Origin: Pseudomonadota bacterium
GTDB lineage: Bacteria > Pseudomonadota > Gammaproteobacteria > Burkholderiales > Burkholderiaceae_D
Assembly (NCBI GenBank): GCA_023449275.1
Contig: JAEXJM010000020.1
Span: 6,176-70,175 of the forward strand
DNA length: 64,000 bases
Direction: 5' to 3'
Positions within the stretch are counted from its first letter, which is position 1, and each line of letters starts with the position of its first letter. The position numbers were made by a program, and so were the translations under genes. Shown here in pieces: positions 54,795 through 63,444 of the stretch. The notes below the pieces were generated by a model. That model was not told the origin of the DNA. It ran no database searches and saw nothing but the letters and a program-made list of their open reading frames with translations.

Positions 54795-55454
54795 TCAGGA
54801 TCGATTGAATGCCTTCGCTTTTGCCCGGGCACGTTCCAGTGCTTTGCGGACGATTTCCGATTTTCTGCCGGTTGTACCCGAAGGAGCCGACTCCCCGGGC
54901 AGGACAGTGGCAGCCAGCCGGTCAAGCCGGTTCTTCTCATCCTGTAATCGCTGCTGTCGCCGTTCGAAGCGGGCACGTGCGTCACTGGCCCGCTGGCTGT
55001 TCCATACTTCTGAAAAAGGTTTTGTTCCGGAAATGTTTTTCAGGCTGATGCAATCGACAGGGCATTTCGGCAGGCACAATTCACAGCCGGTACAGTAATC
55101 GTTTATGACGGTATGCATCATTTTGCCCGTGCCGATAATGGCGTCGGTCGGGCAGGCCTGAATGCACAACGTGCAGCCGGTACATTTCGATTCATCGATA
55201 ACGGCAATGGAACAGGGCTTTTCATCGCCGTACGACGTATCGAGAGGCAATTCTTCGCATTGCAGGAGTGCCGCCAGCTTTCTGATACCGGCCTGTCCTC
55301 CTGTCGGGCACCGGTTGATGGGCACGCCATTTTCCGCCATTGCCCGTGCATAGGCATGACAACTGTCATAACCGCAACGCATGCATTGGGTTTGAGGCAA
55401 TATATCCAGGATATGGCCGATCTTTTCCGATTGTGTGTCGTTTGATGTTTCCAC
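54795..55454 (-). CDS. RnfB/RsxB-like ferredoxin, soluble stand-alone form
   Basis: 219 residues. An Fe-S/4Fe-4S module near the N-terminus (LPQTQCMRCGYDSCHAYARAM...INRCPTGG) resembles the RnfB middle domain. Two [4Fe-4S] clusters follow: CTGCTLCIQACPTDAI and CTGCELCLPKCPVDCI. The rest is a charged coiled-coil-like tail (RARFERRQQRLQDEKNRLDR). The usual N-terminal membrane helix of RnfB is absent, and no other rnf/rsx gene is present, so it probably serves as an independent electron carrier. Its pairing with nth suggests a link to Fe-S or repair redox, which is inference. Confidence 0.85.
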   Translation of the reverse strand: METSNDTQSEKIGHILDILPQTQCMRCGYDSCHAYARAMAENGVPINRCPTGGQAGIRKLAALLQCEELPLDTSYGDEKPCSIAVIDESKCTGCTLCIQACPTDAIIGTGKMMHTVINDYCTGCELCLPKCPVDCISLKNISGTKPFSEVWNSQRASDARARFERRQQRLQDEKNRLDRLAATVLPGESAPSGTTGRKSEIVRKALERARAKAKAFNRS

Positions 55455-55501
55455 TGGCAGAAAAAGGCTGACATTCTCGCCGGCATTTTATCAGAAACCG
55501 G

Positions 55502-55530
55502 AAAGCCGCTGGCCTGCCGCCAGCGGCTTT
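55502..55530 (-). terminator. Hairpin after the ferredoxin-NADP reductase gene
   Basis: A 12-base stem AAAGCCGCTGGC/GCCAGCGGCTTT with a 5-base loop, 18 bases after the reductase stop on the minus strand. The T run is short (3). Confidence 0.7.
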
Positions 55531-55547
55531 TGAGGATTTGCCATACA

Positions 55548-56606
55548 TCAATCGAAATTCGGCGTCTCGACACCCAGAACCTTGTGCAGTTTCGGGGAAG
55601 TCGTCGTGTACTGAAGATGGACACGCTTTTCCGGGAAAACAAAAGGCGCAGCGGCAAAGGCGGCCAGTGCGGCTTCATGGAAACCGGACAGGATCAGTTT
55701 TTTCTTGCCCGGATAAATGTTGATGTCGCCCACAGCGAAAATACCCGGAATATTGGTCTGGAATTTTTCGGTATCGACGACGATCTGGCGACGGTCGATT
55801 TCCAGCCCCCAGTCGGCAATCGGTCCCAGCTTCGGAGAGAGGCCGAAGAAAACCAGCAGACAGTCGAGAGGCAAGCGGCGGGTCACGCCATCCAGGCCGG
55901 TGACCTTGATTTCAGACAGTTTGCCATCTTTTTCTTCATATCCGGTAACCTGTCCGGTCAGTGCCTGCATACAGAATTCCTCGCAGAGGTCTTTCATTTT
56001 CGAGACCGAGGCCGGAGCGGCGCGGTATTCTTCACGGCGATGGAGCAGGATGACGGATTCGGCGATATCGACCAGTTTCAGGGCCCAGTCGAGTGCGGAA
56101 TCGCCACCGCCACAGATGACGAGGTTTTTGCCGCGGAACATTTCCGGGTCTTTCACCCGATAAAAAAGCTGGGAGCCCTCGAATTTTTCAATGCCGTCCA
56201 CTTTCAGGGTACGAGGCTGGAAAGCACCGACACCCGCTGCGATGAATACGGTTTTGGTGATGAATTTCTTGCCGATGGACGTTTCCAGATCGAAACGGCC
56301 GTCTTCACGGCGTTCGACCTTGACGACTTCCTCGCCGAGATGGAAAGTCGGGCCGAATGGCTCGATCTGTTTCATCAGGTTTTCCGTCAGTTCAATGCCC
56401 GTATAGGACGGGACGGCCGGAATGTCGTAAATCGGTTTGTCCGGGTACAGTTCGACACACTGGCCGCCGACGGCGTTTAAAGAGTCGATCACATGCGCCT
56501 TGATTTCGAGCAGTCCAAGCTCGAATACCTGAAAAAGCCCTACCGGCCCTGCGCCGATGATGACGGCATCGGCTTCAATTGGCATATTGTCAATTCTGGC
56601 ATCCAT
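55548..56606 (-). CDS. Ferredoxin-NADP+ reductase, thioredoxin-reductase-like type
   Basis: 352-residue homodimeric FAD/NADPH flavoprotein passing electrons between NADPH and ferredoxin. FAD motif AVIIGAGPVGLFQVFELGL, then NAVGGQCVELYPDKPIYDIP; NADPH motif LVICGGGDSALDWAL; and C-terminal FAVGDINIYPGKKKLI. It lacks the CxxC redox pair of true thioredoxin reductase, which places it in the YumC/FNR2 group. fdxA, a likely partner, lies 112 bases upstream on the same strand but behind its own terminator. Confidence 0.9.
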   Translation of the reverse strand: MDARIDNMPIEADAVIIGAGPVGLFQVFELGLLEIKAHVIDSLNAVGGQCVELYPDKPIYDIPAVPSYTGIELTENLMKQIEPFGPTFHLGEEVVKVERREDGRFDLETSIGKKFITKTVFIAAGVGAFQPRTLKVDGIEKFEGSQLFYRVKDPEMFRGKNLVICGGGDSALDWALKLVDIAESVILLHRREEYRAAPASVSKMKDLCEEFCMQALTGQVTGYEEKDGKLSEIKVTGLDGVTRRLPLDCLLVFFGLSPKLGPIADWGLEIDRRQIVVDTEKFQTNIPGIFAVGDINIYPGKKKLILSGFHEAALAAFAAAPFVFPEKRVHLQYTTTSPKLHKVLGVETPNFD

Positions 56607-56648
56607 GATTGATGAAATCCTCTAATGACCGCTTGTCCGATAAAGAAA

Positions 56649-56668
56649 GCCATGCATTCGGGCATGGC
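56649..56668 (-). terminator. Terminator of fdxA
   Basis: GCCATGC/GCATGGC stem with a 6-base loop, followed on the minus strand by TTTCTTT, 51 bases after the fdxA stop. Confidence 0.7.
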
Positions 56669-56718
56669 AGTCGGGCAATGGCGGTTCGATGAATCGATAT
56701 TGTTTTTGTGTAAACCTG

Positions 56719-57042
56719 CTACCTGATCAGATGACGCAATTTGTCCTTGACGTCTTTCCACCTGTCCGCATCCGGCATCGGATCTTTCGAACGGGTGATC
56801 GTAGGCCATTTGGTGGACAGTTCCGCATTCAGCGCGATGAATTCCTGCTGGTTTGCCGGAACGTCTTCTTCGGCGAAAATCGCTTCGGCAGGGCATTCGG
56901 GCACACAGACCGCACAATCGATACACTCGTTCGGATTGATCACCAGTGTATTCGGCCCTTCGTGAAAACAATCGACAGGGCAAACATCCACACAGTCCGT
57001 ATATTTACAGAGTATGCAGGCATCGGTGACAACGTGAGTCAT
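56719..57042 (-). CDS. fdxA: Seven-iron ferredoxin FdxA
   Basis: 107-residue Azotobacter FdI-type ferredoxin with [3Fe-4S] and [4Fe-4S] clusters. MTHVVTDACILCKYTDCVDVCPVDC gives the atypical 3Fe site, and CIDCAVCVPECP the 4Fe site. The C-terminal extension (NQQEFIALNAELSTKWPTIT) is typical. AAAGGACG provides the ribosome site. It probably exchanges electrons with the neighbouring NADPH reductase. A Fur-like box lies 120 bases upstream. Confidence 0.95.
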   Translation of the reverse strand: MTHVVTDACILCKYTDCVDVCPVDCFHEGPNTLVINPNECIDCAVCVPECPAEAIFAEEDVPANQQEFIALNAELSTKWPTITRSKDPMPDADRWKDVKDKLRHLIR

Positions 57043-57086
57043 AATCGTCCTTTTTGTTATTCCAGAGGTGACCGATAAAAATCCGG

Positions 57087-57092
57087 ATTATA
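57087..57092 (-). promoter_or_regulatory. fdxA -10 element
   Basis: A perfect TATAAT on the minus strand, 45 bases before the fdxA ATG. The -35 region is weak, which fits control by an activator or repressor. Confidence 0.5.
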
Positions 57093-57161
57093 AAATAATA
57101 TGATCACATAAACCCTGCATTCTAGAATAATTCCGGCATCCTAACAAATGCGGCATGAAAA

Positions 57162-57180
57162 TGAAATGATAATCATTCTC
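57162..57180. promoter_or_regulatory. Fur-box-like site
   Basis: TGAAATGATAATCATTCTC matches the 19-base consensus GATAATGATAATCATTATC at 15 positions, including the whole central ATGATAATCATT. It lies about 80-100 bases upstream of the predicted fdxA transcription start and 86 bases before the tig -35. Confidence 0.6.
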
Positions 57181-57265
57181 ATCTTTTGCGTTTGTGGAAG
57201 AATAACATCCTGCCGGTCGGTTCGACGGTTTTTTTAATGGTTTTTTGATGAAAAATATCAGAATT

Positions 57266-57295
57266 TTGCTGTATTTGATCAATTTCGGATAAAAT
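57266..57295 (+). promoter_or_regulatory. Sigma-70-like promoter of tig
   Basis: TTGCTG (57266-57271) and TAAAAT (57290-57295) with an 18-base spacer. The predicted start near 57302 lies about 150 bases before the tig ATG. Confidence 0.55.
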
Positions 57296-57454
57296 GTCGA
57301 GCTGTTTTAATGAATTATTGCCGTCTGTTCCGGATTGCCCGTCTGTACGGGGGAATTGCGGGGCAGGGGCGCGGTTTGAATTTTTTGGTTAAATGAAAAA
57401 CGGTTTTGAAATCGGGTGTCCGGTTTCAAAGCCTCTATTTTTTGGACAAATTAC

Positions 57455-58798
57455 ATGGCAAACGCAGTTGAAACCCTGGAAAAGCTCGAAAGACGCCTGA
57501 CCGTCTCCATCCCTGTTGTTGACATTACAACGGAAGTTGAAAAACGTTTGAAAGTCCGTGCCCGTACGGCCAAAGCTCCTGGTTTCAGACCGGGCAAGGT
57601 GCCGATGGATATGGTGGCCAAACAATATGGCGCAGGTATCCAGAACGATGTATTGAATGAAAAAGTCTCGGCCGCCTTTTCCAAGGCGGTAGAAGAAAAC
57701 AATCTGCGTGTTGCAGGCTATCCGAAGTTTGAGGAAAAAACCGGAGACGACGTTTCCAAGGATGAGATCGCTTTTACGGCAACCTTCGAAGTCTATCCTG
57801 AAGTCAAGATCGGTGATCTGACTTCCATCGAACTTGAAAAAGCGGTGGCGACCGTAACCGATGAAGAAGTCAACAAGACGCTCGACATCCTGAGAAAACG
57901 CCAGGCCCATTTCCACGTCAAGGGTGAAGACGGCGAACATGGCAAGGGCGGCGACGACGTGTCCGCACAGGACGGTGACCGTGTCACCATCGATTTCACC
58001 GGTCGTATCGATGGCGTTGAATTCGAAGGCGGCAAGTCGGAAAACTTCCCGTTCATTCTCGGCGAAAAACAGATGCTGCCTGAATTCGAAGACGCGATTC
58101 GCGGCATGAAAGACGGTGAAACCAAGGTATTCCCGCTGACTTTCCCTGAAAACTATCATGGCAAGGACGTTGCCGGAAAAACGGCTGAATTCACCGTTAC
58201 CGTGAAGAAAATCGAATGGGCACACCTGCCTGAACTGAATGAAGAGTTCGCGAAGAATCTGGGTATTGCCGACGGCAGCGTTGAAAAACTGAAGAACGAC
58301 ATCCGCACCAATCTGGAACGGGAAGTCAAGAACCGTCTGATTTCCATCAACAAGAACCGTGTCATGGACGCGCTGGTCGAAGTGTCCAAATTCGACATTC
58401 CGCAGGCGCTGGTCAAACAGGAAATCGACCAGCTGATCGACATGACCCGCCGCGACCTGGCTATCCGCAATCCGGCACAGAAAGATATCGCGCTGCCTCC
58501 CGAGCTGTTCACCGCACAGGCTGAAAAACGTGTCCGTCTGGGCATGCTGCTGGGTGAATTGATCAAGGACAATATTCTGGCGGTCTCTGCTGATAAACTG
58601 AAGGAAAGAGCGACGGAAATCGGCGCCAGCTATGAAAATCCGCAGATGGTCATCGATTATTATCTGAAAGATCCGACCCGCCGCAGGGAACTGGAATCGA
58701 TGATTATGGAAGAAAACGCGATGGATTACGTTTTCAGCAAGGCCAAGGTTACTGACAAGGCAGTTCCGTTTGAAGAGCTGATGGCGCAGCAACTGTAA
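57455..58798 (+). CDS. tig: Trigger factor
   Basis: Ribosome-associated chaperone and prolyl isomerase of 447 residues. The N-terminal ribosome-binding domain includes the signature GFRPGKVP (residue about 45). The FKBP-like PPIase domain (about 155-240) has GDRVTIDFTGRIDG and FPLTFPENYHGKDVAGK. A helical C-terminal arm domain follows. The start MANAVETLEKLERRLTVSIP aligns with the family; in-frame codons upstream do not. First gene of tig-clpP-clpX-lon, though clpX and lon have their own upstream spaces. Confidence 0.96.
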   Translation: MANAVETLEKLERRLTVSIPVVDITTEVEKRLKVRARTAKAPGFRPGKVPMDMVAKQYGAGIQNDVLNEKVSAAFSKAVEENNLRVAGYPKFEEKTGDDVSKDEIAFTATFEVYPEVKIGDLTSIELEKAVATVTDEEVNKTLDILRKRQAHFHVKGEDGEHGKGGDDVSAQDGDRVTIDFTGRIDGVEFEGGKSENFPFILGEKQMLPEFEDAIRGMKDGETKVFPLTFPENYHGKDVAGKTAEFTVTVKKIEWAHLPELNEEFAKNLGIADGSVEKLKNDIRTNLEREVKNRLISINKNRVMDALVEVSKFDIPQALVKQEIDQLIDMTRRDLAIRNPAQKDIALPPELFTAQAEKRVRLGMLLGELIKDNILAVSADKLKERATEIGASYENPQMVIDYYLKDPTRRRELESMIMEENAMDYVFSKAKVTDKAVPFEELMAQQL

Positions 58799-58842
58799 TG
58801 ATGGAAGTCTCCGGATTTTCACAATTTTGACAGGACTGACAA

Positions 58843-59466
58843 ATGACACAGTTTAGTGATTCTGCACTGGATACCCGGATGTTGGGTATGGTTCCCATGG
58901 TTATCGAACAGAGTGGCCGCGGGGAACGGGCTTACGATATTTATTCGCGGCTGCTGAAAGAAAGAATCGTCTTTCTGGTCGGCCCGGTTACGGACCAGAA
59001 TGCCAATCTGATCGTCGCCCAGCTCCTGTTTCTGGAAAGTGAAAATCCGGACAAGGACATCTCGCTTTACATCAATTCGCCGGGCGGTTCCGTTTCGGCG
59101 GGAATGGCGATATACGATACGATGCAGTTCATCAAGCCGCAGGTTTCGACCCTGTGTACCGGTCTGGCGGCATCGATGGGGGCGTTTTTGCTGGCTGCTG
59201 GCGCCAAAGGCAAGCGTTTTTCCCTGCCCAATTCGCGTATCATGATCCACCAGCCGTCAGGCGGTGCGCAGGGGCAGGCGACCGATATCGAGATCCATGC
59301 CCGTGAAATCCTTTACCTGCGTGAAAGGCTGAACGGAATTCTTGCCGAAAATACGGGCAAGAGTATCGAACAGGTCGCACGGGATACGGAAAGGGACAAT
59401 TTCATGTCGGCCGACGAGGCGAAAGCTTACGGCCTGATCGATGACGTTCTGACTAGGCGAGCCTGA
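58843..59466 (+). CDS. clpP: ATP-dependent Clp protease proteolytic subunit
   Basis: Serine peptidase of 207 residues forming a 14-mer with ClpX/ClpA. The catalytic triad is Ser111 (GLAASMGAF), His136 (IMIHQPSGG) and Asp185 (RDTERDNFMS), identical in numbering to the E. coli precursor, so an N-terminal propeptide of about 14 residues is expected. It lies 44 bases after tig and is followed by a terminator. Confidence 0.97.
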   Translation: MTQFSDSALDTRMLGMVPMVIEQSGRGERAYDIYSRLLKERIVFLVGPVTDQNANLIVAQLLFLESENPDKDISLYINSPGGSVSAGMAIYDTMQFIKPQVSTLCTGLAASMGAFLLAAGAKGKRFSLPNSRIMIHQPSGGAQGQATDIEIHAREILYLRERLNGILAENTGKSIEQVARDTERDNFMSADEAKAYGLIDDVLTRRA

Positions 59467-59490
59467 AGCTGACCGTTTATTCTGTCAAAA

Positions 59491-59521
59491 GCCCGAACTG
59501 CAAGAGGTTCGGGCGTTTTTT
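59491..59521 (+). terminator. Terminator after clpP
   Basis: GCCCGAAC (59491-59498) pairs with GTTCGGGC (59507-59514), followed by G and seven Ts. It uncouples clpP from clpX. Confidence 0.9.
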
Positions 59522-59609
59522 TCGATGTACGCTGTCAGAAAACGCGGTTTGTGATATCTTCTCAAAGTCGTTATTTTCATATTGAATCCAGATACTTGTA
59601 CAAATACTC

Positions 59610-60881
59610 ATGTCAGAAAACAAAACACCTGCACCTGAAAAAATGCTGTATTGCTCGTTCTGCGGAAAAAGCCAGAATGAAGTCAAAAAGCTGATTGCCG
59701 GCCCATCAGTCTATATTTGTGACGAGTGTATCGATTTATGCAATGACATTATTCGCGATGAGCTGTCAAGCCCGGAATTCGGGCAGGAAAACGGTTCAAA
59801 ACTGCCGACGCCGAAAGAAATCTGTGCCCTTCTGGATCAATACGTGATCGGTCAGGAACAGGCCAAAAAGATTCTCTCCGTCGCGGTCTACAATCATTAC
59901 AAGCGCCTGAAATTCTTCGGGGGCAAAACGGACGACGTTGAATTGTCGAAAAGCAATATCCTGCTGGTCGGCCCGACCGGTTCCGGCAAGACCCTTCTGG
60001 CCCAGACGCTGGCAAGGATGCTGAACGTTCCGTTCGTCATCGCCGACGCGACCACATTGACCGAGGCCGGTTATGTCGGCGAGGATGTTGAAAACATCAT
60101 CCAGAAACTGCTTCAGAACTGCGAATATGACGTCGAAAAAGCGCAAAGAGGCATTGTTTACATTGATGAAATTGATAAGATTTCAAGAAAGTCCGATAAT
60201 CCTTCCATCACCCGTGACGTTTCGGGTGAAGGGGTTCAGCAGGCACTGTTGAAAATGATCGAGGGAACCATGGCATCGGTTCCCCCACAGGGCGGGCGCA
60301 AACATCCGAATCAGGATTTCATTCAGGTGGACACCACCAACATCATGTTTATTTGCGGTGGCGCATTCGATGGCCTGACCAAGATCATTTCCAATCGTTC
60401 CGAAAAGGGTGGCATCGGATTTTCGGCCAGCGTAAAAAGTCCCAGTGAAAAGATCGAAAGCGAGATGCTTGCCGATGTCGAACCGGAAGATCTGATCAAA
60501 TTCGGCCTCATTCCGGAACTGATAGGACGCCTTCCCGTCGTTGCCGTGTTGCACGAACTGACGGAAGAAGCGCTTGTCGATATTCTCGAGAAACCCAAAA
60601 ACGCCTTGGTCAAGCAATACACGAAGCTGTTGCAAATGGAAGGCGCGGAACTGGAAATCCGTCCCGAAGCCCTCCGTGCGATTGCCAGGAAAGCGCTCGA
60701 TCGCAAGACGGGCGCGCGTGGCCTGCGTTCCATTATGGAAAACCTGTTGCTTGACGTGATGTACAACCTGCCGACAGAGCAGAATGTCACCAAGGTCGTC
60801 ATTGATGAAAATACAGTGACGAAAGGTTCCAGGCCCCTGCTGATTTATCAGGAAACACAAAAGGTAGCCGGACAGGGCTGA
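59610..60881 (+). CDS. clpX: ClpX unfoldase subunit of ClpXP
   Basis: AAA+ unfoldase of 423 residues. The N-terminal zinc domain has Cys15, Cys18, Cys37 and Cys40 (CSFCGK...ICDEC). Walker A is GPTGSGKT (121-128), the pore loop is in TEAGYVGEDVENI, Walker B is IVYIDEIDKI, and LIGRLPVVAVLHELTEEAL lies near sensor 2. The ClpP-binding IGF-type loop is expected around 265-270. It delivers tagged substrates to ClpP. Confidence 0.97.
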   Translation: MSENKTPAPEKMLYCSFCGKSQNEVKKLIAGPSVYICDECIDLCNDIIRDELSSPEFGQENGSKLPTPKEICALLDQYVIGQEQAKKILSVAVYNHYKRLKFFGGKTDDVELSKSNILLVGPTGSGKTLLAQTLARMLNVPFVIADATTLTEAGYVGEDVENIIQKLLQNCEYDVEKAQRGIVYIDEIDKISRKSDNPSITRDVSGEGVQQALLKMIEGTMASVPPQGGRKHPNQDFIQVDTTNIMFICGGAFDGLTKIISNRSEKGGIGFSASVKSPSEKIESEMLADVEPEDLIKFGLIPELIGRLPVVAVLHELTEEALVDILEKPKNALVKQYTKLLQMEGAELEIRPEALRAIARKALDRKTGARGLRSIMENLLLDVMYNLPTEQNVTKVVIDENTVTKGSRPLLIYQETQKVAGQG

Positions 60882-60924
60882 TTGTCGTACCGGTGTTGTT
60901 TGTGGGTCATTTTTCCATTTTTAA

Positions 60925-60942
60925 GGCAGGCGAAAGCCTGCC
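60925..60942 (+). terminator. Hairpin downstream of clpX
   Basis: GGCAGGC-GAAA-GCCTGCC, a 7-base GC-rich stem with a stable tetraloop 43 bases after clpX. No T run follows, so termination is uncertain. The rest of 60882-61032 must contain the lon promoter, not clearly recognised. Confidence 0.5.
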
Positions 60943-61032
60943 GGAAGCCATTATCGATAATTTTTCCGCCAGGTCTTGTTTTTTTGAGGATCGGGCCAAA
61001 ATTGTCGTTATGCTTATTGAATAAGGTTTGTC

Positions 61033-63444
61033 ATGATGACTTCAACTGATACAAAGCCGTCCAGATTGCCATTGCTTCCATTACGGGATGTGGTCGTCTT
61101 TCCGCACATGGTCATTCCGCTGTTCGTCGGGCGTCCGAAATCGATTCACGCCCTCGAAACGGCGATGGAAAATGAAAAGACCATCATGCTCGCTGCCCAG
61201 AAAACGGCGGCCAAGGATGAACCTGCTGCCGAAGACATCTATGAAATAGGTTGCGTGGCGACGGTATTGCAAATGCTGAAACTGCCGGACGGAACCGTCA
61301 AGGTTCTGGTCGAAGGTGTCGGCCGTGCCAGGGTCGAACATATCGAACCGGGACAGCATCATCTGGTTGCCGACGTGTCACCTGTGGAATCCATGGGCGA
61401 AAACGAACCTGAAATCGAGGCGATGCGCCGTGCGATCGTCCAGCAGTTCGAACAGTACGTCAAACTGAACAAGAAGATCCCTCATGAAGTGGTCGGATCG
61501 CTGTCGACTATCGACGATCCGGGCCGTTTCGCGGATACGGTTGCCGCCCATTTGCCATTGAAACTGGAACAGAAGCAGGTTGTCCTGGAAATGGTGAATG
61601 TCGAAAAACGTCTGGAATACCTGCTGGAAAGACTTGAAAGCGAACTCGACATCATGCAGGTCGAGAAACGCATTCGTGGGCGCGTCAAGCGCCAGATGGA
61701 AAAATCGCAACGCGAGTATTACCTGAACGAACAGGTCAAGGCGATCCAGCGCGAATTGGGCGAAGGGGAGGACGGCGCGGACTTCGACGATCTCGAAAAG
61801 AAAATCAGGGCTGCCCGAATGCCGAAGGAAGCCAGGGACAAGGCGCTTTCCGAACTCAGGAAACTGAAAGTCATGTCGCCGATGTCGGCGGAGGCCACCG
61901 TCGTTCGCAATTACATCGAAACGCTGGTTTCACTGCCATGGAGAAAGAAATCCAAGGTGAACAACGATCTTGCCCATGCCGAACAGGTGCTGGAAGGCGA
62001 TCACTATGGTCTGGAACGGGTCAAGGAACGCATCCTGGAATATCTTGCCGTCCAGCAGCGTGTCGACAAGGTCAAGGCACCGATTCTGTGTTTCGTGGGC
62101 CCTCCGGGCGTGGGCAAAACTTCTCTGGGGCAATCCATTGCGCGTGCGACCAACCGGAAATATGTCCGTATGGCATTGGGTGGTGTGCGTGACGAGGCCG
62201 AAATCCGCGGACATCGCCGTACCTACATCGGTGCGATGCCCGGCAAGATCTTGCAGAGTCTGGTCAAGGCAGGCGTTCGCAATCCGCTTTTCCTGCTGGA
62301 TGAGGTGGACAAGATCGGTGCGGATTTCCGGGGCGATCCGGCGGCGGCCTTGCTGGAAGTGCTCGATCCGGAACAGAACCACACTTTCTCCGACCATTAT
62401 GTCGAGGTGGATTTCGATTTGTCGGATGTGATGTTCATTGCGACGTCCAACTCGTACAACATCCCGCCGGCCCTGCTCGACAGAATGGAAGTGATACGCC
62501 TGTCCGGCTATACGGAAGATGAAAAAACGAGCATTGCCCAACGTTACCTGTTGCCGAAACAGATGAAAGGCAATGGCCTGAAGGAAACGGAAATCTCGAT
62601 TACCGAAGCCGCGATCCGGGATATCATCCGTTACTACACACGCGAGGCCGGTGTCCGTGCACTGGAACGGGAAATCTCGAAGATTTGCCGCAAGGTCGTC
62701 AAGATGCTGCTGTTGAAAAAACAGAGCCGCAAGATTGTCGTCACACCGAAAAACATCGACAAGTTCCTGGGCGTTCGCCAGTTCGATTATGGCGTCGCCG
62801 AAAAGGAAAACCAGATCGGTGAGGTATCCGGTCTGGCCTGGACGGAAGTCGGCGGTGAATTGCTGACGGTCGAAGCCGTTGCCGTTCCCGGCAAGGGCCA
62901 GATCATCCGTACCGGTACGCTGGGCGACGTGATGAAGGAATCCATCGAAGCGGCAAGAACGGTTGTCCGCAGCCGGGCCAACAAGCTGGGTATCAAAAAC
63001 GAGGCTTTCGAGAAGAAAGACATCCATATCCACTTGCCGGAAGGGGCGACGCCGAAAGACGGCCCGTCAGCCGGTATTTCCATGGCGACCGCTCTCGTAT
63101 CGGTATTCAGTGGCATTCCTGTCCGGGCAGACGTTGCCATGACCGGTGAAATCACGCTGCGCGGTGAAGTGCTGCCGATCGGCGGCCTGAAGGAAAAACT
63201 GCTGGCGGCCCTGCGTGGCGGCATCAGGCAGGTCATCATCCCGCAGGAAAACGTGAAGGATCTGGTCGACATTCCGGACAACGTCAAAAACAAGCTGGAA
63301 ATCATTCCGGTTCGCTGGATCGACAAGGTCTGGGAAATCGCGCTTGAAAGCCAGCCTGAACCGATCACGGAAGAACCGGCTGCCATAGCCGTTGCATCGG
63401 AATCGGCTGACAATGCCAGTGGCGGGAATGTGATGACGCATTGA
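61033..63444 (+). CDS. lon: ATP-dependent Lon protease
   Basis: Cytosolic AAA+ serine protease of 803 residues for misfolded and regulatory proteins. The N-terminal LAN domain begins LPLLPLRDVVVFPHMVIPLFVGR. Walker A GPPGVGKTSLG and Walker B PLFLLDEVDKI mark the ATPase. The protease domain has catalytic Ser679 (KDGPSAGIS) and Lys722 (GGLKEKL), numbered exactly as in E. coli. The tail (PITEEPAAIAVASES) is variable. Betaproteobacterial lon is often followed by hupB; none is seen in the remaining 550 bases. Confidence 0.97.
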   Translation: MMTSTDTKPSRLPLLPLRDVVVFPHMVIPLFVGRPKSIHALETAMENEKTIMLAAQKTAAKDEPAAEDIYEIGCVATVLQMLKLPDGTVKVLVEGVGRARVEHIEPGQHHLVADVSPVESMGENEPEIEAMRRAIVQQFEQYVKLNKKIPHEVVGSLSTIDDPGRFADTVAAHLPLKLEQKQVVLEMVNVEKRLEYLLERLESELDIMQVEKRIRGRVKRQMEKSQREYYLNEQVKAIQRELGEGEDGADFDDLEKKIRAARMPKEARDKALSELRKLKVMSPMSAEATVVRNYIETLVSLPWRKKSKVNNDLAHAEQVLEGDHYGLERVKERILEYLAVQQRVDKVKAPILCFVGPPGVGKTSLGQSIARATNRKYVRMALGGVRDEAEIRGHRRTYIGAMPGKILQSLVKAGVRNPLFLLDEVDKIGADFRGDPAAALLEVLDPEQNHTFSDHYVEVDFDLSDVMFIATSNSYNIPPALLDRMEVIRLSGYTEDEKTSIAQRYLLPKQMKGNGLKETEISITEAAIRDIIRYYTREAGVRALEREISKICRKVVKMLLLKKQSRKIVVTPKNIDKFLGVRQFDYGVAEKENQIGEVSGLAWTEVGGELLTVEAVAVPGKGQIIRTGTLGDVMKESIEAARTVVRSRANKLGIKNEAFEKKDIHIHLPEGATPKDGPSAGISMATALVSVFSGIPVRADVAMTGEITLRGEVLPIGGLKEKLLAALRGGIRQVIIPQENVKDLVDIPDNVKNKLEIIPVRWIDKVWEIALESQPEPITEEPAAIAVASESADNASGGNVMTH

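Larger units (their letters stand above)
57043..57454. other. Divergent regulatory region between fdxA and tig
   Basis: 412 bases with no supported gene. It contains the fdxA -10 element (57087-57092), a Fur-like box (57162-57180) and the tig promoter (57266-57295), leaving a tig leader of about 150 bases. Confidence 0.6.

Noticed and set aside
57088..57282. 64-codon minus frame upstream of fdxA
   Set aside because: It covers the fdxA promoter and the Fur-like box and has no ribosome site.
57389..58849. Minus-strand open frame of 486 codons
   Set aside because: Antisense to tig, with a repetitive Phe/His/Arg-rich translation typical of shadow frames.
61930..63033. Minus-strand open frame of 367 codons
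   Set aside because: Antisense to the Lon ATPase and protease domains; no motif.
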